Assembly: GCA_016802295.1 (NCBI GenBank)
Contig: JAESIW010000199.1
Span: 24,095-88,094 of the forward strand
Length of the DNA stretch: 64,000 nt
Direction of reading: 5' to 3'
Origin: Brachionus rotundiformis
Lineage: Eukaryota > Rotifera > Eurotatoria > Ploima > Brachionidae
The translations under genes and the position numbers were made by a program. The number at the start of each line of letters is the position of its first letter. Within the stretch, counting starts at the first letter, position 1. Below the pieces are notes generated by a model. The model saw only the letters and a program-made list of their open reading frames with translations, was not told the origin of the DNA and searched no databases. Of the stretch, positions 51,658 to 62,900 are shown in pieces.

Positions 51658-54280
51658 CCAACTGGGTTTTATATACCTTACTCAAATGCTGTTTTGCGCT
51701 CAATTTAAACGAATTTAGAAATTGTTTTATATATTTTATAAATTTTTAAATAAAAGTTATTTACTTTAAATGTTTTTTGAATTAAAATTAGATAATTTTA
51801 GAATAAAATGAAACTTTTTTTTTCAAGTATGTATCAATAAAATTAGGCTAATTCTAATTTGAGATAATAAAATTTTTTTTATTTTTTTAAAAAATTTATT
51901 TTTAGAGTTAATTAGAGTTAAATATTATGTCAAAGTAATTTATTTTTCGAAAAAGACAAATTATTCGTATTTTGTTGCGATGCCATAGCTATTTTTATTT
52001 TTTTGGGATATAATTTTTCGCTTCTTTTTATTATTTAACTATTATACGCTAATGTTATCAAAGATTTATCGACTAAATTCTATCTTATCTGATAGTTTTT
52101 TAATGATGCATAAAATTTAAATTTAAGTTAGCATTTAAATTAATTTTAATAGTTAAAACAACAGCATTTTTTAAAAAAATTAGAAAAAAAAGTGAAATAG
52201 TCTGAAAATGAATACAATCATTGTAAAGCTGCTTTAATGATGCTCTTTAATGAAGATAACTTGGATGTGGCAATTTTTGGTTTTGTGAAATTTGATACCA
52301 AGTAAAAAAAAAAGAAAATAAATTAATGCTTAAAAGGTTATAACTTTTTTCCAAAGGTTTTTGCTAGTTCTGTAAATGTAATATAGTGCAACATACAGAA
52401 ATGCACTACACCCAAATTTATCTATATCTAAACAATGCTAAATTGCATAGTTTCACCAAAATGTTCTCAATTATACAACTAAGAATGTTGCATCACTTGC
52501 TTTTGATCTTAAAAAAATTTAAGATTTTTTAAAATTTTGTTTTGTTCTATTTAACTCACAAAACCCAATTTTTATCTAGATATAAATTTTTTGAACATTT
52601 TATTTCAGCATCTTGAAACTGATAATGCAAAGAGCTTATCTTCAGATATTTGAACTAATCTTAATAAAATTTAATTAGATAATTTTAATCTAATACGCTT
52701 TGCATGTTATGTAAATTTAAAAAATAAATAAAAAATTTTTTTTGAGCCCATTGATAAGATCGATCTTGAAATTTAAATGTATAACCTTATTTTTTGTAGA
52801 GTTTACTTTGAAAATGTTTCAAAAGTACTTATAAACTAGCATTCAAAATTTACACTGTAAGCAAAAGATGTTGTATTTTAAGACATATCTAAGTCCATTT
52901 GAATAGATAAAAAATTTAAAAAATTTAAAAATTGACCTTTTTTTAACTTTTGTAGATTTATAATTCTGTTATTGTATTTGCAAAGTGATAAAGGTGTAAT
53001 AAGCTCAAATTATATTAAATCATATTATAGAAAAATACAAAATATCTCATACATATTGGTCGTATTTCCAAATTAATAATTAAAAGTAATTAAAAGTAAG
53101 CATATAGTTTTGTATTCACAAGGTAAATTATTATTATTCAAAAGGTTAAGGAAAGATACGAAAGCCAGGGCTTTCTTAAAACCCAACAGTTTAAGTGGTT
53201 ATCATTTCAAATTTTTTAAAAGTTATTATTTGTATAAAATTACTTATTTTTCAAATTTACATAGCATAAAGCATTAAGAATTTCTTTATTAAATTACAAA
53301 TTAATTCTAATATTTAAAGATAAACCCTTTGAATTGAAATGACATTTTGATATTTTGAATTGATAACCAAAAATGCCTTTATTTCAAATCATAAACACAT
53401 AATATTAATGTAAAAAAGAAAACTAACAATCATTACATTCCAGTTATTCTACATTTTTATTCCTTTCCATTTTTTTAATAATTTTTTAACAAAAAAAAAC
53501 AAATTTTTTTTCATAACTTTAAAAATAGATTCTATTTTATTTCAAAAACAATAAAAAAGTCATAAATTATTTAATATAAAAAAAGGAAAACTGTAAAAAA
53601 TTTCTTTTATTTTGACTTTTTTTAACATCGCCCATGAGGTGCTTTCTGAATTAATGTATATTATATAAAACGATGAACTAACTAGATAAAATGTATTGAT
53701 TTTACTTAATAAAAAAAATTATTTACTAGATAATAAATTTAACATCTAGATAAATTTTTATTAAATATAAATAATAGACACATTCATAGAAAATAAAATT
53801 AAGATTCTAGAATATTTTATTGATTAACTAGATATCATTGAATAATTACTCAATATTTTATTTAATTAATTAATAAATTTATTAATAAATGATGACCGTT
53901 TTTGTTCTAGAAATACATTCCTTAAAATGAATTACCACATTTTGGTTTATTTAAAACTCCTTGGCCAAACAAAAAGTTATATCCACAAATTTAATATATA
54001 CATTTAAAGCTTATTTAGTGATCTAAGACTGTATTTAATTTTATTTGGATCCAATGTACCTATAGAAAGTTATAGCAAAAAGAAGCAAAAAACAGCAATT
54101 TTCAAAAATTTTACCAAGTGGTCATTTTTTGGCGATTTTTTAAAGATTTTTTACGAACGGAACATAATAGAGAAATGATCTATGGCTCATTTTAATCAGC
54201 ATTAAATTTGACATCAGAATATGTGTATATCAAAAATTAGTAATATTCAAAACTTTGAAGACATTTTTAGTCAAAAGTCG
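51658..54280. other. Long AT-rich intergenic region
   Basis: 2.6 kb without a supportable gene or RNA. Only poly(A)/poly(T) tracts and short palindromes such as GAAAGCC.GGGCTTTC near 53160 are seen. Confidence 0.45.
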
Positions 54281-54289
54281 GTCAAGGTG

Positions 54290-54790
54290 ATATGGGCCCG
54301 TATGCGTATAAAAAGAGGTGGAAAGCTAATTACAACCATTTCTTAACAAGAAAGGGTTAGTTTATGAGTATAAAATTTCAGCAATCTTGGCTGACTGGAA
54401 CGTATTTTTTCTAGAAAACAAAAACCGTCATTTATTATTGAACACCCGTAAAAAATTGAAAAATGATGTATCCCGACGCCGGCTCTTCGAATACGACAAG
54501 TTTCGAGAACACTGAACCAAACAGTAAAGAAACATGCGAAGTGGTGCCACTACAAAGTCGTTCCATATCTCCATCTGGATGAAGTAGCAGCACTCGCTCA
54601 ACAAATTGTCAAGAATAGTCGGGAAAAAAACCGAGACAATTAATTAATGATTGAAGGCCTGCAATTAAAGGAAACATTACTCAACTAGATTCTGTAAAAT
54701 AAGAAGTATTTCTTTACCAAAAGAAACACGTGATAAAATTTATGAGTTTCGTCAAATGGGCTTTACGAGGAACAACAGATTCTGAATGAA
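54290..54790 (+). pseudogene. Possible decayed DNA-transposon coding remnant
   Basis: The composition is GC-richer than its surroundings. One frame reads KKHAKWCHYKVVPYLHLDEV and continues to NSREKNRDN-stop (about 54525-54642); downstream a second piece reads LPKETRDKIYEFRQMGFT (about 54715-54770), like the first helix of a helix-turn-helix transposase DNA-binding domain. Frames are broken and no catalytic motif is seen. Family not assigned. Confidence 0.35.
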
Positions 54791-55404
54791 ATAAAACGTT
54801 TTATAAGCATTCATTTTAAATTTCTTTAAAATTTTTTTATTCTTTTATATTATTAGCTAACATCTAACACTAAATCTAATACTGTAGCCTATATTATTAT
54901 TAATATTGTTATTTTTTAAATAAGAATTGACATTATAATTAATTTGTAATAGAGTTTATTTAATTTTTTGGCGTTAAAATGCTTATTTAAAACATAGGTA
55001 ATTACTTAAATGTCATTCGGTAAAAACTGATAATATTTAAGTAATTTTATATGGCAGCTAATTATCACCCATTTTTTAAATTAAATTATTAAAACAATAG
55101 TACTAAAATAAGCTAATTTGAGGTAGATTTCTTTTTTAATGAAAGTTTTTTTCAAACTAAAAAGTAACCAAAATAGATAAATATAAAATATAATAAATAG
55201 TTTTAAATTTTTTTAAATTAATCAAATTATTATTTATCGTGAGACTTTTTGTTGAATTAAAAGATAAAATTAAATAAAATAAAAAGTCGTTTATTTAATT
55301 GATTTAATTGATGAAGATTAATTTAAAATTATCTTTAAAAATTAATATACTCTAAATAAACTGCTTTTTTGGTTATTTTAAGGGCTTTTGGAAAAAAATT
55401 CGAA
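54791..55404. other. Intergenic, upstream of the MATE gene
   Basis: AT-rich, nothing recognised. Confidence 0.4.
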
Positions 55405-57711
55405 ATGCCAGCTTTTTTTAAACAATTTGAAATTATAGACTTTAAAAACGAGATAAAAGAATTAACTCTAACTTCAATACCTTTGGTAATACTTGAAATA
55501 AATAGATGATTAATTAAGTCTATTAATTATAGGTGATTGGATGTCTGAGCCAGGTATTTTTTCCCATAATTAGCACTATTTTTTGTGGTCATCTTGGTCA
55601 AGCCCAGCTCGATGGTGTCTCTCTGGCTAACTCGGTAACACATGAATTCATAAGAGACATATGTTCTCTAATTTTCCAATTAGTTAATTTATGTACTTGT
55701 ACTGTCCAGTTCAGAAGGCCTTACCACTGCTTGTGATACTTTATTTCCACAAGTATATTTGTAATTGTTTTCCAATTTTTATTTAACATTATGCCAAGCT
55801 AAACGGGGGAAATAATAAAAAAAAGATTGGCATTATAATGCAAAAAGGTTTGATTAGTTAAATAGATAGTTAAAAATAAAAAAATTTAATCTAATAGCAA
55901 TTTTGATATCTATAATTACCATGTTCGGAAATGCTGCTTTATTAATCTCATCTAAAAAAGTAATGTATCTAATTGTAGATGACATCGAAGTTGCCAAGTA
56001 TTCAATTTTTCCATATGAAACACTAAACCAAGCATGTTTTATTTAAGAGTAGCAGATGAGTACATTCTGTTTTTTCTTCCAACAATAATAGTATTTTAAT
56101 AAATATATTTTTTTCAAAATAATATCCCCAATAACTAGTTTTATAACTTATCTGCTATATTGTCCAAATTTGTACAATCACAGGTAAACAATCAAAGAGT
56201 TAAAATTCAAAATAGATAAATAATATATTTTATAGAATATAGTTCGTCCAATAATGTACATTAACTTTGTAGCCATAATAATAAATGTAGCACTTCATGC
56301 TATTATGATATACGGATTCAATTTGGGAGTTAAGTAATATATTTTTCAAAATTTTAATATATTATTTATTTTATAATTTTAGAGGAGCAGCTTTAGCAGT
56401 GGATTTATCATCTTTTCTACTTGTCATATTCTTAATTGGCTACATTTACGTCAAAAAAATATATTTGGATTATTGGACTGGTACAAAAATGTATCAATTT
56501 AAAACAAAAAAAAATTAAATTAAATTTCCAGGATGGTGTAAAGAATGTTTGTTAGATTGGACAATTTATCTAAGATTAGCTATTCCTGGTCTATTTTCCA
56601 TTTTAATAGAATGGAGCAATTTCGAAATTGGAAACTTAGCAGCTTGTAATTTATCAATTTAAATTTCTTGATTTTTTCAAAATTTTTTTAAGCCTCATTG
56701 CCTAAAATTTATCTCTCGATGATGGCCATATCACAGCAAATTCTTTTCATATTTTTCCAAGTGATAAACTATTTTTCTTTACTAAAATTTAAGTTTTTTT
56801 CCATAAAGATTCCCTTTGGTATCTCAATAGCAGCCAATATTCGAATCGGCAATTTTCTGGGCTCGAATAAGCCCGATCTTGCCAAAAATTCTTCAAAAAT
56901 TACCTATCTGGTTACATGTATCATTTAAAAATAAGCTAAAATTTTAATTTATTAAATTATTTTTCAGTAATTGCAGAATTAATTATCTGTGTTGTTATTT
57001 TGAGCTTGTCAAACATACTTCCGTACATATTTTCAAATGATCCAGAAGTAATTGATAAAACTTCAAATCTTTTAAAATTTGTCGCATTTGTCCACATATT
57101 GGATGGATTTCAGGTAAACTAATTAAAATTAAATCTAAATTAATTTATTGAGAAGAAATTTTTCTGCTTTAGGGAACGAATTCTGGTATTTTAAGAGCAT
57201 GTGGCTATCAAATGTATACGACAATATTTTTAATTATTGGATTTTATTTTGTGGGTTCACCTATTGGGCTAAGTCTAATGCTGACCACATCTTTAAATGT
57301 CTATGGTAAAAATTTCAAAATATTTTTTATTTAATAATGTTAAATGTCAAAATTTATTCAAAGGCTTTTTTGTTGGAATAACCTTTGGCTGTCTTGTTCT
57401 GGTCACTATCCAAGTCATTTTTATTATTCGAATAAACTGGACTGAACTGGCAAAAAGAGTAGCCTCAAACTCTAGCTAAATTATGTTTCTAATTTATTTA
57501 TTTGCTAATTTAGGCAGTCGAGTTATCCCTTGAAGCTGAAAACACTGAAATAGATTTGACCGCAAATAGCAATACAAACATGGTATCTTTTGATATGGAA
57601 AAAGACCAAAGAGAGCCAATTTCAATAATCAAAATTATGCAACGACTAATGTTTTTAGGCTTATCTATAATTTTGTTTATTCTATCAATTTTGTTTCATG
57701 AATATGAATAA
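55405..57711 (+). CDS. MATE-family multidrug/toxin extrusion transporter
   Basis: SLC47/MATE proteins export organic cations in exchange for protons. More than ten small exons read in frame: MPAFFKQFEIIDFKNEIKEL; VIGCLSQVFFPIISTIFCGH then LGQAQLDGVSLANS; EGLTTACDTLFPQ (family motif ACDTL..Q); KKIGIIMQK; AILISIITMFGNAALLIS; EYILFFLPTII; FYNLSAILSKFVQSQ; NIVRPIMYINFVAIIINVAL; RLAIPGLFSILIEWSNFEIG; IPFGISIAANIRIGNFLG; LDGFQGTNSGILRACGYQ; GSPIGLSLMLTTSLNVYG; C-terminus AVELSLEAENTEIDL...ISILFHEYE. About 12-13 membrane helices. The exon with LIYVLVLSSSEGLTT is chosen by frame; its acceptor is uncertain. It ends 7 bp from the convergent TPMT-like gene. Confidence 0.85.
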
Positions 57712-57718
57712 ATATAAT

Positions 57719-58644
57719 TTAAAAATTTGATAAAAGATATAGTTTTTCCACCGGTGGCTTATCTTTAAGTGCTTCACTAAATATTCTGTGATAAACATTG
57801 CTATCTATTAATTCTATTTTGCATTTAGAACCTTGAAAGATTAATTTTTAGTTTGTTTTTCCTCAATTGAGACATACCATAAAGTGATTGAAGCTCTTCA
57901 AAATTTACCACATGGGGTGGTCCTTGATAAAGATTTGTATCATAATCGAATGCGTCTAGAATATACCTAAATTCAGGCTTTAATATTGATTGAATTATCT
58001 TGGCAAATCTAATTAATTAGCTTAAATATAATCTGTTAATAAAATATTTTAATCATTTGCATACTCTTTTCTTTGTTCCTTGGGTAAAGCAACTAGAGCA
58101 CCTCTGTCCCAAACGCAATCGAAAGAGTCCTCCAGATTACTATTAAAATAAAAAAAGTCGCCAAGATAAATTTTAATTCGACCATCTAAGCTCTTGTTTA
58201 CATTGTTAATATATTTTAGATAATAGCTAATACATTTTTACTTGATAAATTTTAAATCTATCTAAATCAGAAATCTTGTGCTGAATTTGATTTTCTCTGA
58301 AAAATTCCTCTACTGCTTGTGGCGAAAACTCAACGCCGACAATTGAATGTCCAAGCGAAGAAATCCTTCACAAAATCTAAATAGCTAATTTAAATTTTGA
58401 AAATTTCTTACCATGCCATGTCTAAAGCTTTGCCACATAGCGGGAAAAAAAACTTCAAATTATCTCGATTGTTAGTTAATTTCTCCAAATGTTTTACCAA
58501 CAACCTAAATTTACAATTAAGGTATCTTAAGTGTGAATTTTGTTTTTAGGACTTATGATTAGTTAAACAGTGAAATTCAATAGAACCATTTTGCCATCTG
58601 TTTTGCCAATAATCTTTGTCAGAATACAATTCATCAAGAGACAT
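57719..58644 (-). CDS. TPMT-like SAM methyltransferase, copy E
   Basis: Fifth family member, on the opposite strand 9 kb from the tandem array. Start ATG 58644 (MSLDELYSDKDYWQNRWQNG). Motifs: FHCLTNHK/LLVKHLEKLT with an intron at the position used in copies A and D; FFFPLCGKALDMAW; ISSLGHSIVGVEFSPQAVEE; SLDGRIKIYLGDFFYF; DCVWDRGALVALPKEQRK; YQGPPHVVNFEELQSLYG; ends EKLYLLSNF. Its stop and the MATE stop are tail to tail, so the two 3' UTRs must overlap. Confidence 0.87.
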
Positions 58645-59970
58645 TTTTTTTTTTCAAAAATTGTTTCTTATTCAAATTTTATTATAGCTTTTCAATTTAC
58701 ATATATTATTTGAGCATAATTAAATGTCTTTTAAAGATAAGAAAATATTTTGAAATACATATTATAAATTTAAATTAAAAATTAACTCCAATAAAAAAAA
58801 TAAATTGAGATTGAATTTAGATTCGTTTTAGATAAGTCTAGATATAATTGATATAAAATTTACCAAGACTGTTCCATATTTTTGATTAGATAATTGGAAA
58901 ATTTAATTTTATTTTAAATCGATTTTTGTTTATTTTTGATTCTATTCTAAAATTTAAAATTATCATGGACATTTTCGAACAATATTTGAATTTTGATAGA
59001 TAAATCAAGATAAACACTTTTTTTTATATTATTCAAATTTTAAATTAATAAAAAAATAACTTTAAAAAAAAACATGATTAAATCAATCTTTCAAATTTAA
59101 TTTATCATTAATGAGCTTACATAAATAATTGGATTGAATAAAGACAATTATAAAATGAAACACAAATTTCCTTAATATTTTATTCCATTTTGTGGTTTAA
59201 TTTAGTTTTAAACGTAGGCAAATTGTCCAAAATTCGTGAGCTTTATTTTTAATGTAATTAGAATAAAAAAATATTCAAATGATAAATTAAGATATAAGCT
59301 AGTGAGGTTATTGATTATCGGTTGCTATGCACCTACTGTTGTTAAGTATTTATTCGCTTGGCACCGCTATAATGATAATTCTCCATAATCAATAACTGCT
59401 TAGCTATAGCTTAGGCTGCAATTTGGTCTTCAGACGTTGACAAAATTATGCCAATTTTTTTCTTCATGCATCTAAGACAGACTTTGTTTAGATTACCTGG
59501 CATTTCCGGCTTAATTTTAGCAAAATTGAAAATGAAAACACAAAATTCTTTCGTGAATTATCATTCTATGTATTTAATAAAGGTGCTGATTTTAGTCAAT
59601 AAGAAATTTAATTTATTCTCTAATCTAATGACGCAATTGATAGTGTGTTCCATGGTGTACAACCATGATAAAACATAGATATGACAATATTCGTTTTCAT
59701 TTATTAGTTTAATAAATTTCCGCTTTATTTTGTTATGAATGTCTTTGGCGTTTGTTGTTCAATCCGACTATCTGATGAGCTTAAATCAGAAAATATTTAA
59801 TTATCTAAAAAGTTCCGATCTAAAAACCCTTGATATAACTATTTAAAATAGTGTACAAAAAATAAATCTATAATTTATATTTTATTTTTTTTAAATATAT
59901 ATATATTTTTTTTTCACTTTTGACAACATTAAGTCAGGGATTTAGATAAAAAAATATTTTTTCTAAATGA
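58645..59970. other. Intergenic with an imperfect hairpin
   Basis: AT-rich. Arms AGCTAGTGAGGTTATTGATT (from 59298) and the inverse AATCAATAACTGCTTAGCT (to 59405) flank about 65 bp and could fold as a long hairpin. A 76-codon frame at 59448 shows no motif. Confidence 0.45.
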
Positions 59971-62900
59971 ATGGGAATTGTGGTGTCAAGCTGTAAAGGT
60001 AAGTCGTGTCCAAACAATGAGCCATCTCCCAAGATTAGATTAGACCGAGAAACGCCATCCAAGCGCGAACAGCGGTTCAAAACTTACAAGCTTTCTACCA
60101 AGCGTAGAAATACTCGACAATCTGAAGAAAAAAAGCTCAGCTCGTGCCATTACAGTTCTGGAAGTGTTTACCATTGCAAGTCATTGAATTTTTTGAATAG
60201 AAGTGATAAATATTGCCAGGCTGAGATCCAAGGGTCTAAAAATTTGGTTAACCGATCTACGTCTACCAATAATCTAACCAAAAGTCGATCAATTTCACCT
60301 AAAAAATCCAAAATGAACCACCGCAAACCCAAGCACAGCGATCTTCACCATCACTACCATCATCATCACCATCACTACCACCATCGCCACAGAGGCAGTC
60401 GACTTTTGATCAACTTTGACCGTGATGACCCCCGATTCAGCCCTACTGTATCAATTCTTTCCGATATGGAAGCCGAATACACCTCTAAGCCCAATCTGAG
60501 TGTCTTCAGTAATTTGTATAATCAAGGTAAATTTATGTAAATAAAATATAAAAGCGTTCGAGACACTTATCTCTTTAGACTTAATAAAAATTAATTTCTT
60601 TTTCAGCAAAATTTATTATTTAAATTTTAAATCAGCTTTAGATAACATATTTATAACATAAATTATTTTATTTATATAATGTATTCTCAAAGGCATCTTT
60701 ATCTTCTACCTAAGGCGAAATTTTTATAAATAAATGAATACTGTTTTAAGTTAAATCAAATGTGAACAACTAATCTTGAAATTTAATGAAATTTGAAGAT
60801 ATGATTTTAAATTAAATAATTAAAAAAAATCTTTAGACTTGGTATTTAATTATTTTTGATTGTAGGCCAAATTTTAAAATTAAAAAGGTATCTATTTTAG
60901 ATCATATGGTTTTTAGTAAAAATTTTAAAATGACTTAATCGATTTATTTATTTTGTACGAATCCATTAGTCGCCTTATGGAAATTGATTTAATTATAATC
61001 AAATACTTCATTTATATTTGAGATATATTACTTTATTGTAAAAATAATTAAACATTAACTTGACTTTACAATAAAATTTTTCCGGTTTTTCAATTATTTT
61101 ATTTTCATCTATTAAATTAAAAAGTACGGAAAAAATCTTAATTTCCGAAATTTATGGATTTTTTTTCATAGATGATTCTCTTTTTAAAGTTTGCCTACTA
61201 AATACTCAGCGAGAATAAATGTTTATCCCATATCTGATCCATATAGATAAATTTTCTCACTAATTTAGCTACTAAACTAATGTTGCATGTGTTTTAAAGA
61301 TTTATATTTCAATAACATAATTAATCTTAACATAAATTAATAATCAATCTTATTTATCCAGGGGCGATGTTGTGCGTAAGCTTACCTTATATTAAAATTA
61401 AATTCACCGATTAAATAAATATTTATTAAACAAGATTTCTTTACTTAATTTGGTCTAATTGTTTGGGCTTTACTCGCTTTGCATTTTCCAACCATTTTAA
61501 CAATTTTAAGAGCAACTGACTACCAAAATATTTCTAGATTGTTTGTTTTTAATTACATAAATAAATTTTAAAATTTATCTCTAATTTAATTAATAAATTT
61601 CGCAATTCAAAAGTAATCAGACAATTAAAATTCACTGTTATCTATTTTAATAAATAGGCACATAAAAGCTTTCTAATTGAAGTTTACTTAAGAGCTAATA
61701 ATCAGATGAGAATTCGAAAAAGGGAAATAAATTGAATAGACTCGTAATTAAATTACTTAATGAATACATTTGAACTAAACTTACGACTATTTAAAATGTT
61801 TCTAGATAATCAATTAAATATTTTATTTAAATTGGAATTTTTAGTTCTTGATTATCTGTTTCATTCAAGAGTATAAATGGTTTTCTTACCGACTTAAGTA
61901 GCTATGATATTTAAGACCTAATAACTTTATATTACTATTATTATTATTGGTATTATAGAATAGAAATCAATCAATAATTATTAGAAGCTCAATTTCTTTT
62001 TATAAAAGCTAATGCAATTTAATTTTAGATCCACGCGAAAAATAAGATATTCTTAATTATTTTTGATAGGCAAAGCTGAATCATAAGCTAAGATTTATTC
62101 TTATCTAATTTTTAAATCTTTAAAATTAGTTAAATACGTGTCAAATGTGCAAATTTTTTTAATTAGATCTTTAATTTTTAAAATAACTATTGATTTTGGA
62201 AGTAAATTAGCACGATTTTAATTAAAAAGCAAGTGTTTATTTAGTTTATTAATAATCATAATAGCTAAATGAAAATTATTTTTAGATATTCAAGTTTAAA
62301 ACTATTAACTACAACCAAAGGTTTTATCATATCTTAAACAGTTTCAATAACAGTTAGAATCTTTTGGGCTTATTTCTGTTAAGTCTTTTATATTTGGCAA
62401 AATTTCGCCACCATTAATCCAAAAGTGCAATCAAGCTTAGTTATAAATTGTTTCCAACTTTGTTCAATCTTACTATTATCTAATAAAATTAAAGCCAAAC
62501 AGATGCTGGATCGTATTTACTCGATCAAAAATGGAAATTTAATTAAGATTTTTATTAAAGTAAAAAGCCAAAATTAATCATTGATGCTCTGAAATAATAC
62601 ATTTGTTTTAATTGATTTTTTATTATTTTATAAAAGAAGAAGCCAAATTAAAAATAATTATAGAAATTTTTTTTTGATAAATAACATTCAGAGTGCTGGA
62701 ATGATTGATTTTAAAAAGTTTCATCAAAGATAATTCAAGAAAGATTGAGTCAAAATTAATTACCTAATATTGGAAAGAGTCTCTAATGCTGACAAGATGC
62801 CAAACTAGAGAGTATAAAAATATTTTATTATTTTCAATCAGTATCAAATTATGCTTCAGTTTAACTTTAAAAAAAAAGAGACTGAAAGTGACATATTGTT

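Noticed and set aside
59448..59678. 76-codon plus-strand frame
   Set aside because: No motif, no conserved pattern, and no splice context.
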